From positions 1 to 64,000 of the forward strand of contig JBAROV010000171.1 of NCBI GenBank assembly GCA_049642465.1: a DNA stretch of 64,000 bases, written 5' to 3'. Each line of letters starts with the position of its first letter. The stretch's first letter is position 1. Below the pieces are notes generated by a model. It was not told where the DNA came from and made no database searches. It saw only the letters and a list, made by a program, of their open reading frames with translations. Both the position numbers and the translations under genes were made by a program. Shown piece after piece: positions 51,852-61,338 of this stretch. This DNA is from CAWDPQ01 sp049642465 (GTDB lineage: Bacteria; Acidobacteriota; Vicinamibacteria; Vicinamibacterales; 2-12-FULL-66-21).

Positions 51852-52475
51852 GTGTGCGTGGCGTTCAGATTGATTCCCCGGGAAGAGCGGTTTTTCGACG
51901 ATTTCCTCGCGCTCGCCCAGCAGATCGAGCACGGCGCCGGTCTGCTGGAGGAAATGTTGAAGCCGGATCGTCCCGTCTGGGACAAGGCTGACGAGATCAA
52001 GGAGGTCGAGCACAAATGCGACTTCCTGACGCACGAGATCATCCAGCGGCTCCACCGCACCTTCGTCACCCCTCTGGATCGCGAAGACATCCACGCGATG
52101 GCGCGGTCGCTCGACGACGTGATGGACGCGATCGATGCCTCCGCCGCGGTCATCCGGCTGTATCACATCGATCGGGTGCGTCCGGATGCGCGGCAACTCA
52201 GCCGCATCATCTCCCAGTCGGCCACGCAGGTGGTCTGCGCCATGAAGGCCCTGGGGGGGCGCTCGGGTGTCACGGAGTGTGCGGTTGAAATCAACCGGCT
52301 CGAGAACGAGGCCGATCGGGCGCATCAGCACGCCGTCCAGCTGCTGTTCGAGGAGGAGAAGGATCCCGTCGTCATCATGAAATGGAAGGAGATCCTGGAC
52401 TTCCTCGAAGACGCGACCGACCGCTGCGAGGACGTCGCCAACGTGCTCGAAGGCGTCGTCGTCAAGCACGCCTGA
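51852..52475 (+). CDS. DUF47 (PhoU-like) phosphate transport regulator
   Basis: A 207-residue helical protein; start GTG 51852 or GTG 51858. It belongs to the DUF47/PhoU-like family: FRLIPREERFFDDFLALAQQ, EIKEVEHKCDFLTHEIIQRL, TPLDREDIHAMARSLDDVMD and ILDFLEDATDRCEDVANVLE. DUF47 proteins regulate the Pit transporter encoded beside them. Here pit follows after 4 bp. A PHO-box-like promoter lies just upstream. Confidence 0.93.
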   Translation: MCVAFRLIPREERFFDDFLALAQQIEHGAGLLEEMLKPDRPVWDKADEIKEVEHKCDFLTHEIIQRLHRTFVTPLDREDIHAMARSLDDVMDAIDASAAVIRLYHIDRVRPDARQLSRIISQSATQVVCAMKALGGRSGVTECAVEINRLENEADRAHQHAVQLLFEEEKDPVVIMKWKEILDFLEDATDRCEDVANVLEGVVVKHA

Positions 52476-52479
52476 CCGG

Positions 52480-53481
52480 ATGGACGCGAACTTCTTCGCT
52501 GTCGCGATTCTCATCGCGGTCGCACTGGTCTTCGATTACATCAACGGCTTTCACGACGCCGCAAACTCGATCGCGACCGTCGTATCCACACGCGTCCTGA
52601 CGCCGGGCAAAGCGGTCGTCTGGGCCGCCTTCTTCAACTTCGTTGCGGCGTTCACGTTCGGGACGGCGGTCGCCAAGACGGTGGGATCGGGGCTCGTCGA
52701 TATCAATATCGTCAGCTTTGCGGTGATTTTTGCCGGTCTCACGGGCGCCATCATCTGGGACTTGATTACGTGGTATTACGGTCTGCCCACGAGCTCCTCA
52801 CACGCGCTCATTGGCGGTTATGCCGGCGCGGCGGTCGCCAAAGCCGGCTGGGGCGCGATCATTGCGGCGGGCTGGACGAAGACGCTCATCTTCATCGTGC
52901 TGGCGCCGATGATCGGTATGACCCTCGGGTTCGTCATCATGGCGGGCAACCTGTGGGTGTTCCGGAATTTTTCCCCCGGACGCGTGGATCGGTGGTTCCG
53001 GCGTCTGCAGCTGTTTTCCGCCGCGGCTTACAGCCTGGGCCACGGAGGAAACGACGCGCAAAAAACGATGGGCATCATCGCGGGGGCACTCTATGCCGGT
53101 GGCTACATCGCAGCCTTCCGTATCGATCTGTGGGTCGTGCTTGCCGCGCACGCCGCGATCGCACTCGGCACGTTGTCGGGAGGCTGGCGCATCATCCACA
53201 CGATGGGATCGAAGATCACCAAGCTTCAACCAGTCGGCGGCTTTGCCGCTGAAACGGCCGGTGCCATTTCGCTCTTCACCGCCACTCACTTGGGAGTTCC
53301 CGTCAGCACGACACACACGATCACTGGCGCCATCATCGGGGTGGGTTCAATCAAGCGTCTGTCGGCCGTTCGGTGGGGCGTGGCCGGCCGGATCGTCTGG
53401 GCATGGATTCTGACGATCCCCGCGTCGGCTCTGATTGCGGCGCTTACCTACTGGATTGTGTCGAAAACGGTCGCCCCGTAA
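52480..53481 (+). CDS. pit: Low-affinity inorganic phosphate transporter, PiT family
   Basis: A 333-residue membrane protein with about ten helices. PiT signatures occur in both halves: VFDYINGFHDAANSIATVVS with VVWAAFFNFV, GLPTSSSHALIGGYAGAAVA, then AYSLGHGGNDAQKTMGIIAG and LGVPVSTTHTITGAIIGVGS. It imports phosphate (as a metal-phosphate complex) with a cation gradient. The stop abuts the stop of phoR, which converges with no spacer. Confidence 0.95.
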   Translation: MDANFFAVAILIAVALVFDYINGFHDAANSIATVVSTRVLTPGKAVVWAAFFNFVAAFTFGTAVAKTVGSGLVDINIVSFAVIFAGLTGAIIWDLITWYYGLPTSSSHALIGGYAGAAVAKAGWGAIIAAGWTKTLIFIVLAPMIGMTLGFVIMAGNLWVFRNFSPGRVDRWFRRLQLFSAAAYSLGHGGNDAQKTMGIIAGALYAGGYIAAFRIDLWVVLAAHAAIALGTLSGGWRIIHTMGSKITKLQPVGGFAAETAGAISLFTATHLGVPVSTTHTITGAIIGVGSIKRLSAVRWGVAGRIVWAWILTIPASALIAALTYWIVSKTVAP

Positions 53482-55239
53482 TCAGGCAGGCAATTCCACC
53501 GTGAACACCGCGCCGCCTTCCGGGCGATTGGCCGCCGTCACACGCCCGCCGTGCAACTCGACCAGATGCTTGACAATGGCGAGCCCGAGGCCGGTTCCGC
53601 CCGGATCGCGAGCGCCACGCGAACGAGCCTTGTCCACACGGTAGAAACGCTCGAACACGCGGGGAAGATCGGCGGCGGGAATCCCTGGTCCCTCGTCTGC
53701 GACCGTGATGACGACCTGACCATCCCGCCGCATCGACGACATCAGGATGCGACTGGATTCGGGCGCGTAGTTGGTCGCATTCTCGAGCAGGTTGCGCAAG
53801 GCATCGTGCAGCTTGGCGGGATCACCGTGGACGGTCGCGGCTGCTGGATCGACGAGCCGTTCGACGCGCTGATGGCGGGCGTCCAGCACAGTCGACAGTT
53901 CCGCTTCCACGCCGGAGAAAAGCGCTTCGACTGAACATTCGACCTGTTCCCTCGATTCCTGACCCGCATCGAGGCGCGCCAGGCGCAGAAGATCGCGGAC
54001 GAGCCGCTCCATCCTCAAGGTGTGCCGTCCGATGATTTCAAGAAAGCGCCGTGCTTCGTCTCCCTCGGCATTGCTGTCGAGCAATGCTTCGACATATCCG
54101 CGAACGGCCGTCAACGGCGTTCGCAGCTCGTGCGACACATTCGCAACGAAGTCGCGCCGGATCCGATCGGCACGGCGAAGATCCGTGATGTCGTGCAGGA
54201 CTACGACCGCGCCGCTTGTGCCCTCTCCTCGAATCGGTGCGCTCCGCGCCACAATCGCCACGCCCGGGTCGAGTGGTAGTTCGAGTCCCTCCCCGGGCGC
54301 GCCGCGCAGCGCGGTGGTCACGAGGGCGGCGATTTCCGGGTGACGAACGATTTCCATGTAATGACGGCCATGGGGTGAGTCGTCCAGGCGCAGCATGTGC
54401 CTGGCCGCAACGTTGACAAGCTGCACCCGGCCCTGGTCGCTCACCACGAGGACACCCTCGGTCATGCCGGCGAGAATCGCTTCCATCCGCGATCGATCGG
54501 CAGCCAGTTCCGCCGAGCGACGGCCGATTTCCCGGACGGATTGATCCAGCGCCCTGGCGACCGCGCCGATTTCATCCGAGCCGTAGTCGCGCGCGGGGCG
54601 GGACAAGTCGCCGGCTGAATACCGTCGCGCAACCTCCGCGATCGACTGCACGCGCCTGGTGAGGAAGGCGGATGCGATCCAGGCGAAGAGCAGGGCAGCG
54701 GCCAATCCCGTGGCCGCGGCAATCCAGGCGATGCGCCGCACGGCCGCGAGCTGATCGCGGACTTCCGTGAGAGGCAAGGCGAGACGCACTGCCGCGAGTG
54801 CCGGGACCGCCGGGTTCGTGACCGGCACCGCCACGTACAGCAGCTCCGCGCTGACCGTCGTACTGTACCGTCGCGCGATCCCCAGTCCGGTTCGCCGAGC
54901 CTCGATGACTTCGGGCCGCGACGCGTGGTTTTCGAGCGTGTGGAGCGCCTCGGCGGCGACCTGCGAGTCGCCCACGACCGTTCCGTCACCCGAGATGAAC
55001 GTCACTCGCGCAGACGTCAGGCGGCCGAGCGCATCCGCTTCGGCATCGAGCTCTGCTGCGGTCGCGGCGCTGCGATGGGACAGCGTCTCAGCCGCGAGAC
55101 GCGCTTCGGAGACCAGCGAGCGTTCGATCCGTTCGTTGACGGATCCCCGCAGCTGATACGAGAGCAGCGCGATGGCCACGCCAAGGGTAATCGCCGACGC
55201 CAGAAGCGCCGTCAGGAAGACGCGCGTGCGGAACGTCAT
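53482..55239 (-). CDS. phoR: PhoR-like sensor histidine kinase
   Basis: A 585-residue membrane kinase. Two helices (VFLTALLASAITLGVAIALL, and IAWIAAATGLAAALLFAWIA near residue 185) enclose a periplasmic domain. Then HAMP (about 200-255), a PAS domain (ILAGMTEGVLVVSDQGRVQL), HisKA with FVANVSHELRTPLTAVRGYV (H370), and HATPase with NLLENATNYAP, ADEGPGIP and GGTGLGLAIVKHLVELHGG. The order and domain set match PhoR with an added periplasmic sensor. It follows phoB with a 4-bp overlap (phoB first). Confidence 0.93.
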   Translation of the reverse strand: MTFRTRVFLTALLASAITLGVAIALLSYQLRGSVNERIERSLVSEARLAAETLSHRSAATAAELDAEADALGRLTSARVTFISGDGTVVGDSQVAAEALHTLENHASRPEVIEARRTGLGIARRYSTTVSAELLYVAVPVTNPAVPALAAVRLALPLTEVRDQLAAVRRIAWIAAATGLAAALLFAWIASAFLTRRVQSIAEVARRYSAGDLSRPARDYGSDEIGAVARALDQSVREIGRRSAELAADRSRMEAILAGMTEGVLVVSDQGRVQLVNVAARHMLRLDDSPHGRHYMEIVRHPEIAALVTTALRGAPGEGLELPLDPGVAIVARSAPIRGEGTSGAVVVLHDITDLRRADRIRRDFVANVSHELRTPLTAVRGYVEALLDSNAEGDEARRFLEIIGRHTLRMERLVRDLLRLARLDAGQESREQVECSVEALFSGVEAELSTVLDARHQRVERLVDPAAATVHGDPAKLHDALRNLLENATNYAPESSRILMSSMRRDGQVVITVADEGPGIPAADLPRVFERFYRVDKARSRGARDPGGTGLGLAIVKHLVELHGGRVTAANRPEGGAVFTVELPA

Positions 55240-55913
55240 CGGTCGAGGAGCTTGTAGCCGAACTGCTTGACAGTTTCAATCGCGTCGACGAGCTCGGGAA
55301 GCTTTTCGCGCAGCCGGCGAATGTGAACGTCCACCGTTCGTGTTCCACCCGTGTAGTGATATCCCCACACGTCGGTCAGTAACAAGTCTCGCGAGAGGAC
55401 GCGACCGCGGTGCTGGAGCAAGTACTGCAGCAACAGGAACTCTTTCGCCGTGAGTCGAACGTCTTCCCCGTGGCTGGTCACGGCATGGCGTTCTGAATCG
55501 ATCGAAATGCCGCCGTAACGCATGACGGAGCCGGCCGCCGGCCGTGCCGTGCGGCGCAAAAGGGCCGTCACCCGCGCCGACAGCTCTTTCGGGCTGAAGG
55601 GCTTCGTGACGTAATCGTCGGCGCCCAGCTCGAGCCCCGCCACCCGATCCGCTTCATCACCGCGGGCGGTGAGAACGATGATGGGGGTCGCGGACAGTTT
55701 CGGGTCGTTGCGAATTGCCTGGCAGATCACCAGGCCGTCGACTTCGGGCAGCATCAAATCGAGGATGACGAGATCGGCCGGATCCGCCCGGAGCCGCGAG
55801 ACCACACCCCTGCCGGTGGCTGACAGGTCAATCGTGTGGCCGTTCTTCTGCAGGTAATGCCGGATCAGTTCCGCGATATCCGGATCATCCTCGACAACCA
55901 GGATTCTTGACAT
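55236..55913 (-). CDS. phoB: PhoB-like response regulator
   Basis: A 225-residue OmpR/PhoB-type regulator. Phosphoacceptor D52 in DLVILDLMLPEVDGL; Thr/Lys in PIIVLTARGDE and GADDYVTKPFSPKEL. The winged helix has DLLLTDVWGYHYTGGTRTVD and VHIRRLREKLP. With PhoR (4-bp overlap) it is the best candidate to bind the PHO-box-like repeats. No such repeat is seen upstream of phoB itself. The 240 bp between it and the next gene hold a degenerate GCTTCC/GGAAG repeat and nothing else evident. Confidence 0.93.
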   Translation of the reverse strand: MSRILVVEDDPDIAELIRHYLQKNGHTIDLSATGRGVVSRLRADPADLVILDLMLPEVDGLVICQAIRNDPKLSATPIIVLTARGDEADRVAGLELGADDYVTKPFSPKELSARVTALLRRTARPAAGSVMRYGGISIDSERHAVTSHGEDVRLTAKEFLLLQYLLQHRGRVLSRDLLLTDVWGYHYTGGTRTVDVHIRRLREKLPELVDAIETVKQFGYKLLDR

Positions 55914-56156
55914 TCGACGCGAGTATAGCTTTCAGCCATCAGCTTCCGCCTGGCTTCCAGCCGGAGGCGGGAAGTCGGAAACGGGAAGCCGCCGGTTGTC
56001 ATCGTCATCGCACGAGGTGAACCCCGCAGAGGACAGTCCGCCGGGCCAGGTCCCCAGTGCGGCCGCAAAACACCCCTGTTTTCAATGGTTTTCCGCCGTC
56101 CCGAGATGGCATCCCGCTTGGACTAGGTAGGGGCAACGCATACGCGGAGGTGAGGG

Positions 56157-56762
56157 ATGTTGAGGGAATCGAACACACGGTGGAGATCGGCGCTCGGCGC
56201 TACGCTTGGTGCAAGCGCGTTGCTCTTCACGTTTGCTTGTGGCGGGACGGCTCGCGATCTGACAACGGTCGCGGCGCAGCCGCTGTCCGCTAATCAACCA
56301 GGCGTGCCCGTGCTCGTGAACTGCGAACCGCATCAGCGCGCGCTGGTGCGCCCTGTTGTCGTCAACGGCGCAGCTGTATCGCAAGTCGAGTGCGTGGCGG
56401 TTGGTCAGCCCGCTGCGTATGCTCAGAATCAGCTGGCAGCCCCGGTGTCGTACGGCGCGACGGCGTATCCAGTCGCCAACACGGTGCAGCCGGCCTACGG
56501 CCTGGGCGACGCGCAGATCGTCTCGCCGGCGCCAGCTCCAGTGACCGTGGCCCGTCCGGTCCGCACCCGGCAAGTGGTGTATGACGAGCGGCCAGTGAGA
56601 CGGACGCGGTCGGTGAAGAAGAGCGCGATCATCATCGGATCGTCCGCTGGCGTCGGTGCCGGCGTGGGCGCGGCGGTGGGCGGCAAGAAAGGGGCGCTCA
56701 TCGGTGCAGCCATCGGTGGCGGCAGCGCGGCCATCTGGGATCAGGTCACGCGGCGCAACTAG
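56157..56762 (+). CDS. Glycine-zipper (YMGG-like) lipoprotein-type envelope protein
   Basis: A 201-residue protein with a signal peptide whose end LLFTFACGGTARD contains a likely lipobox cysteine. The middle is a Gln/Ala/Tyr/Pro-rich region. A glycine zipper follows: IGSSAGVGAGVGAAVGGKKG then ALIGAAIGGGSAAIWDQVT. Glycine-zipper proteins are envelope components with unclear function. The gene stands alone and is closed by a strong terminator. Confidence 0.75.
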   Translation: MLRESNTRWRSALGATLGASALLFTFACGGTARDLTTVAAQPLSANQPGVPVLVNCEPHQRALVRPVVVNGAAVSQVECVAVGQPAAYAQNQLAAPVSYGATAYPVANTVQPAYGLGDAQIVSPAPAPVTVARPVRTRQVVYDERPVRRTRSVKKSAIIIGSSAGVGAGVGAAVGGKKGALIGAAIGGGSAAIWDQVTRRN

Positions 56763-56786
56763 CGAAGCGAATACGTGGAATGTGCA

Positions 56787-56817
56787 GGCGGACCCGTTCG
56801 CGGGTCCGCCTTTTTTT
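56787..56817 (+). terminator. Rho-independent terminator with UUCG loop
   Basis: A perfect 10-bp stem GGCGGACCCG / CGGGTCCGCC encloses a TTCG tetraloop and is followed by seven T. It ends the glycine-zipper gene. Confidence 0.95.
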
Positions 56818-56943
56818 ACCCGATCCCACGACTCCTGCGGATTGTCCCTGGAGCTCAGCAATTGACCCCCGCCCTGTCCCCGACTAGAATCCCCACCTTC
56901 TGGCTCTCTTGCAAGTTTCTGGTGCGGCCCGTCAGGAGGAGAC

Positions 56944-59937
56944 ATGAAGGGAAGTGCATTTCCGGCCCTCGTATTGTCGATGATCCTGTGCATCCCAAGT
57001 GCAGCCAGGGCACAGGAAACCCGAGCGTCCATTGAAGGCCTCGTCAAGGACACGTCGGGTGCGGTACTGCCCGGCGCGACAGTCGAAGCGCGCAGCCCGG
57101 CGCTCGTCGGAGTGGCGGTTGCGACGAGCGATTCGGCCGGTAGTTACCGCTTCCCGGCTCTCGCGCCGGGTATCTACCAGGTCTCCGCGACGCTTACCGG
57201 CTTTCAGCCGGCGAAGGTCGAGAACATTCGCCTCGATCTCGGCCAGATCCTCAAAGTCGATTTCTCCATGCAGATCGGCGGACTCAGTGAGTCAGTGCAG
57301 GTCAGCGCCGAGTCTCCGCTCATTGACGTGAAGCAGAACGTCGCCGCGGCCAGCATTACTGCCGATCTGATTGAGCGGATTCCCAAGGGCCGTGACTTTC
57401 CGTCGCTTCTCAATTCCGCTCCCGGCACGCAGAACGAGGGACGCGGCGGCGGGGTCATGATCGATGGCGCGTCAGGCTCAGAGAACCGGTTCATCGTCGA
57501 TGGAATGGATACGACGAGTTTGCAGACCGGAGTCTCGAACAAGGAGGTTCTGACGGACTTCCTGGCTGAAGTGCAAGTGAAATCATCGGGCTACAACGCC
57601 GAGTTCCGGGCAGCGACCGGCGGTGTGATCACCGCGATCACCAGGAGCGGGAGCAACAGTTTCCACGGCGAATTCGGCGCGCATTACGAGCCGAACGATT
57701 GGTATGGCGATGTGCGTGGATCGTTGCGGCTCAACCCTACCAATCAGAACATTGCCGAGTACACGAGAACGCCGCGCGATACCGAGTACACCGTAGAGCC
57801 AGTGGTGTCGCTCGGCGGTCCAGTTGTGCGCGATCGGCTCTGGTTCTTTGCCGGGTACATCCCCCAGATCACCGAACAAAAAAGAACGGTCACGTTTACC
57901 CAAGGGGGAGAAACCCGAAGCTTCGAGAATCCAAGACGCGATCACAACCTGAATTGGAACACAACGGGGCAGATCACCAATGATTTGCGCTTCCGTGTCA
58001 ACGGCATCAATGAAACTGAGCGGGGGGGCGTCAGCCTTCCAGGCAAAGAGCCAAACGGCACCAGCCTCTCGAATCCAGCGCTGTTCCCCAACCCGTTGCG
58101 CACTGACCGATTCAACAACCTTTACAGCGGTGTCATGGACTGGGTGGTCAGCCCGTCGATCTACGTCAACGTGACGGCCGGCTGGTTGAAGTACGGCAGC
58201 ACGAGCGCCGGCGCCGAGTTCAACACCGGGATTCGGCGAACGTTCTCCGGATCCAACACCTGTACCCAGTCATCCTGTCCGTTTCCCGAGATCCCCGGGA
58301 ATCTCCAGCAGGTCAACGGCTACGCGGATGCACCCTCGAACAGTTTTACCGTGAAGGACGATTTCACGCGGTTGAACATCAGTGCTGATACAACCTTCTT
58401 CACGCACTGGAAGGGGCAGCACTCCATCAAGACCGGTATCCTGTACGAGCGCTACGGCAATGACGTCAACACGGGCCAGCAGGCGCCGAACGTCGCGATC
58501 ACGTGGAATGGGACCCGGGCGTCGCTCGACGGACGCGACGTCCGCGGGAAGTACGGCTATTACGAGATTCGGCAATCTTTCACCGCTGGGGACATTTCCT
58601 CGCAAAACGTCGGCTTGTTCATCCAGGACTCCTGGACGATGAACGATAAGTTGACGTTGAATTACGGAATCCGGACGGAACGCGAAGAGATTCCGTCGTA
58701 TCGTCCCGAGAATCCTGGATTCAAGTTCGGATGGGCCGACAAGCTGGCGCCGCGCCTCGGCTTCGCTTACGACCTGCAGGGCAACAGCAAATGGAAGGTG
58801 TACGGTTCGTGGGGAATGTTCTACGACATCTTCAAGCTGGAACTGCCACGCGGCAGCTTCGGGGCGGATCGCTGGATCTCCTATTATTGGACCCTCGATA
58901 CGTTCAACTGGCCCTCGATCAATTGTGACGGCACACCCGGTTCGGGTTGCCCCGGCACCTACATCGAGCAGGTGGATTTCCGGCACGTGTCCAACGAACC
59001 AGGACAGGTGCTGGTCGAGCCTGACCTCAAACCATTTCGAGCGCAGGAAGCGACGATTGGCCTCGACCACGAACTGACACGGACCATGTCAGTCGGCGCG
59101 CGCTATACGCACAAATGGCTGGACCGCACGATCGAGGATGCCGGAATTCAGGTGCCTGGCGTCGGTGAAGTGTTTTATATCGTCAATGTCGGGGAGGGAA
59201 TCGGGAAGCAAATCCTTGGGGCGCAATATCCGGCGCAGCCCAAGCCAGTCCGCGATTACGACGGCCTCGAATTCCGTATCCGGAAGCGCCTTGCGAACCG
59301 CTGGTCCATGAACAGCAGCCTGCTCTTCAGCCGCTTGTACGGCAACTACTCCGGCTTGGCCAGTTCGGACGAGAACGGTCGCAATAGCCCCAACGTCAAC
59401 CGAATCTTCGACGGCCTGCACATGTCGTTCAACGAAATGGGGAAACCCGAGTACGGCCGGCTCCAGACGGATCGTCCGGTAGTCTTCGAATTGCAGGGCA
59501 CTTACGAGCTACCGTGGGGAACCGGATTGGGTGTGGAGTACTTCGCGGGTAGCGGCACGCCGCTGCAGTCGCAGGCGACGATTCAGGGTGTTCCGGTCTT
59601 GTACAAGGGCCGCGGGAACCTTGGGCGTACGCCGGTATTGACGTACACGGATCTGGCCTTGTGGCACGACTTCCGAATCCATGGCAACACTCGCTTGCAG
59701 CTGTCCGTGAATATCGACAACCTCTTCGATCAGGACATTGCGACCGGGTTCGATACAACCCCATACCGCGATTCAGTGCCGACCTCACTCGTGACCAACG
59801 AGGTCTTCTTCAGCGGATTTGACACCGAGGCCCTCGTGGCAACGCGTCCGAGCGTCAGGAAGGACGCGCAATACCTGCAGCCCAATGCGTTCCTCAGCGC
59901 GCGGGAAGTGCGCGTAATGGCGAAGATCCGTTTCTAA
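56944..59937 (+). CDS. Oar-like TonB-dependent outer-membrane receptor
   Basis: A 997-residue protein with an AGGAGG ribosome-binding site 4 bp before the ATG. Signal peptide (FPALVLSMILCIPSAARAQE), an N-terminal CarboxypepD_reg domain (ASIEGLVKDTSGAVLPGATV, residues about 25-110), a plug with GGGVMIDGASGSENRFIVDG, then a large barrel with many aromatic turns. Proteins of this type are abundant in Acidobacteriota and resemble Oar adhesins/receptors. Substrate unknown. It ends with REVRVMAKIRF, a Phe-terminal strand, and a terminator follows. Confidence 0.9.
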   Translation: MKGSAFPALVLSMILCIPSAARAQETRASIEGLVKDTSGAVLPGATVEARSPALVGVAVATSDSAGSYRFPALAPGIYQVSATLTGFQPAKVENIRLDLGQILKVDFSMQIGGLSESVQVSAESPLIDVKQNVAAASITADLIERIPKGRDFPSLLNSAPGTQNEGRGGGVMIDGASGSENRFIVDGMDTTSLQTGVSNKEVLTDFLAEVQVKSSGYNAEFRAATGGVITAITRSGSNSFHGEFGAHYEPNDWYGDVRGSLRLNPTNQNIAEYTRTPRDTEYTVEPVVSLGGPVVRDRLWFFAGYIPQITEQKRTVTFTQGGETRSFENPRRDHNLNWNTTGQITNDLRFRVNGINETERGGVSLPGKEPNGTSLSNPALFPNPLRTDRFNNLYSGVMDWVVSPSIYVNVTAGWLKYGSTSAGAEFNTGIRRTFSGSNTCTQSSCPFPEIPGNLQQVNGYADAPSNSFTVKDDFTRLNISADTTFFTHWKGQHSIKTGILYERYGNDVNTGQQAPNVAITWNGTRASLDGRDVRGKYGYYEIRQSFTAGDISSQNVGLFIQDSWTMNDKLTLNYGIRTEREEIPSYRPENPGFKFGWADKLAPRLGFAYDLQGNSKWKVYGSWGMFYDIFKLELPRGSFGADRWISYYWTLDTFNWPSINCDGTPGSGCPGTYIEQVDFRHVSNEPGQVLVEPDLKPFRAQEATIGLDHELTRTMSVGARYTHKWLDRTIEDAGIQVPGVGEVFYIVNVGEGIGKQILGAQYPAQPKPVRDYDGLEFRIRKRLANRWSMNSSLLFSRLYGNYSGLASSDENGRNSPNVNRIFDGLHMSFNEMGKPEYGRLQTDRPVVFELQGTYELPWGTGLGVEYFAGSGTPLQSQATIQGVPVLYKGRGNLGRTPVLTYTDLALWHDFRIHGNTRLQLSVNIDNLFDQDIATGFDTTPYRDSVPTSLVTNEVFFSGFDTEALVATRPSVRKDAQYLQPNAFLSAREVRVMAKIRF

Positions 59938-59953
59938 TTCTGCTGACCGTTGA

Positions 59954-59990
59954 AAATCCCGCGGATCCGGCGATTCGCGGGATTTTTGTT
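59954..59990 (+). terminator. Rho-independent terminator after the Oar-like receptor
   Basis: AAAATCCCGCG pairs with CGCGGGATTTT around a 12-bp loop, followed by T-rich sequence. The next gene begins only 15 bp later. Confidence 0.88.
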
Positions 59991-60004
59991 GTACGCTTGA
60001 TTCG

Positions 60005-60550
60005 TTGTTCTCCATATTGCTCCTCATCTCACTCTCGTCTCCTGCTCAGGACGCGCCAGCGCAGTCCCGTACTTCAGTTGCCTCTGACTCACTCCCCCCC
60101 GGGAGCGTCACTGAAACGCCGCATCTCACGCTCACCACGGCGGTCGCGGGTGAGCCCGTGGCACCGGGCACACGCGTGTCGCTATTGGTCGACATCACCC
60201 CCAAGCCCAAGATGCACGTCTACGCACCGCAGCAGAAGGAGTACATTCCCCTCTCGATCACGCTTGACCCAAACTCAGCGCTCACCGCGCAACGGTCTGT
60301 CTTCCCTAAACCTGAGAAGCTCTTTTTCGCCCCGCTCAAGGAAACTCAGCTCGTCTACTCGAAACCGTTCAGGATTGTGCTGAACGTGCTCCTCGCCCCG
60401 GCGGTCCGGACAGCGCGCGACGTCAGTGCCGGCGAGCTCAAAGTGACCGGCAGGATCCGCTATCAAGCCTGCGACGACGCGATCTGCTATCTGCCCAAAG
60501 ATGTGCCGGTCTCGTGGACGATCCGGCTCAAATCCGTCGCGGTGCAGTAG
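60005..60550 (+). CDS. DsbD N-terminal-domain-like exported protein
   Basis: A 181-residue protein; a TTG start at 60005 is assumed because no ATG or GTG gives a signal peptide (FSILLLISLSSPAQ). The core resembles the periplasmic DsbD alpha domain: PKPKMHVYAPQQKEYIPL and the cysteine pair in IRYQACDDAICYLPKDVP. It therefore may carry electrons or bind metal. It lies close behind a terminator, so its promoter is not obvious. The transporter-like gene follows. Confidence 0.72.
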   Translation: MFSILLLISLSSPAQDAPAQSRTSVASDSLPPGSVTETPHLTLTTAVAGEPVAPGTRVSLLVDITPKPKMHVYAPQQKEYIPLSITLDPNSALTAQRSVFPKPEKLFFAPLKETQLVYSKPFRIVLNVLLAPAVRTARDVSAGELKVTGRIRYQACDDAICYLPKDVPVSWTIRLKSVAVQ

Positions 60551-60558
60551 AATCTCCT

Positions 60559-61263
60559 GTGCTCCTGATTGCCTCCACCTTCGTGCTGGGGTTTCTCCAC
60601 GGCCTCGGCGCCGATCATCTGATGGCGATTGCCGCGCTGTCGATTGGAACGGCCGGCGAGACTGCCACTGTTCAGCGCGCGCGGGCGCTCGGCGTGGCGG
60701 TACGATTTGCCGCCGGCCACGCGCTGCTGCTGTCGCTCGGCGCCGGGGCGCTCATTGCGCTGGGCTGGTCGCTTCCGATCGTCGTCGAACGCAGTGGGGA
60801 AGTGCTCGGTGGTTCTCTGTTGATCATCCTCGGCGGCGCGGGGCTCTGGGGGATCGCGGCGGGCCGGGTTTACAGCCATACCCACCCCGACGCCCGTCAG
60901 CCGGCCAACCACTGGCACATGCACATCGGACGGCAGGATCGCCACCCATTGCCGTCAGCACACACGCATTTGCCGACCATCATCGGCGCCGCATTCGCAA
61001 TCAGCAGCCTGCGTGCGCTGACGCTGCTCGACGGGTTCGGCGAGGGCATTGCCGCGGTGCCGCTCCCGCTGGTGCTGGGGCTCGTCGCCGTGTTCGCGCT
61101 CGGAATTTTGATCGCGATGTCCCTCTTCGGTGTGGCGCTGGCGAGGCTGCTGTCCGCCCGCGCGCTGCAACGCATCAGCACGCTGGCTGCGGGAGCGATG
61201 GCGGTCGCATCGATTTCGCTGGGCGTGTTCTGGATTGTCAGCGCGACGGTCTCTAGTCTCTAG
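60559..61263 (+). CDS. Nickel/cobalt transporter-like membrane protein
   Basis: A 234-residue protein from GTG 60559 (the frame opens at 60514). Six hydrophobic helices. The first has FLHGLGADHLMAIAALS, close to the H-x4-D-H motif of NiCoT permeases. A His-rich loop (YSHTHPDARQPANHWHMHIG) in the middle fits metal binding. Sulfite-exporter-like or UreH-like families are alternatives. The last residues (TVSSL) are encoded inside a 7-bp repeat. It begins 8 bp after the DsbD-like gene. Confidence 0.7.
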   Translation: MLLIASTFVLGFLHGLGADHLMAIAALSIGTAGETATVQRARALGVAVRFAAGHALLLSLGAGALIALGWSLPIVVERSGEVLGGSLLIILGGAGLWGIAAGRVYSHTHPDARQPANHWHMHIGRQDRHPLPSAHTHLPTIIGAAFAISSLRALTLLDGFGEGIAAVPLPLVLGLVAVFALGILIAMSLFGVALARLLSARALQRISTLAAGAMAVASISLGVFWIVSATVSSL

Positions 61264-61338
61264 TCTCTGGTCTCTGGTCTCTGGTCTCTGGTCTCTAGTC
61301 TCTAGTCTCTGGTCTCTGGTCTTTGGTCTCTGGTCTTT
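61248..61338. repeat. 7-bp tandem repeat (TCTCTGG/TCTCTAG)
   Basis: About a dozen copies of TCTCTGG, TCTCTAG or TCTTTGG start within the last five codons of the transporter-like gene and run to the decayed insertion sequence. Confidence 0.92.

Noticed and set aside
53479..53484. Zero-spacer convergence of pit and phoR as a special element
   Set aside because: Both proteins have normal C-termini; abutting stops are common in compact genomes.
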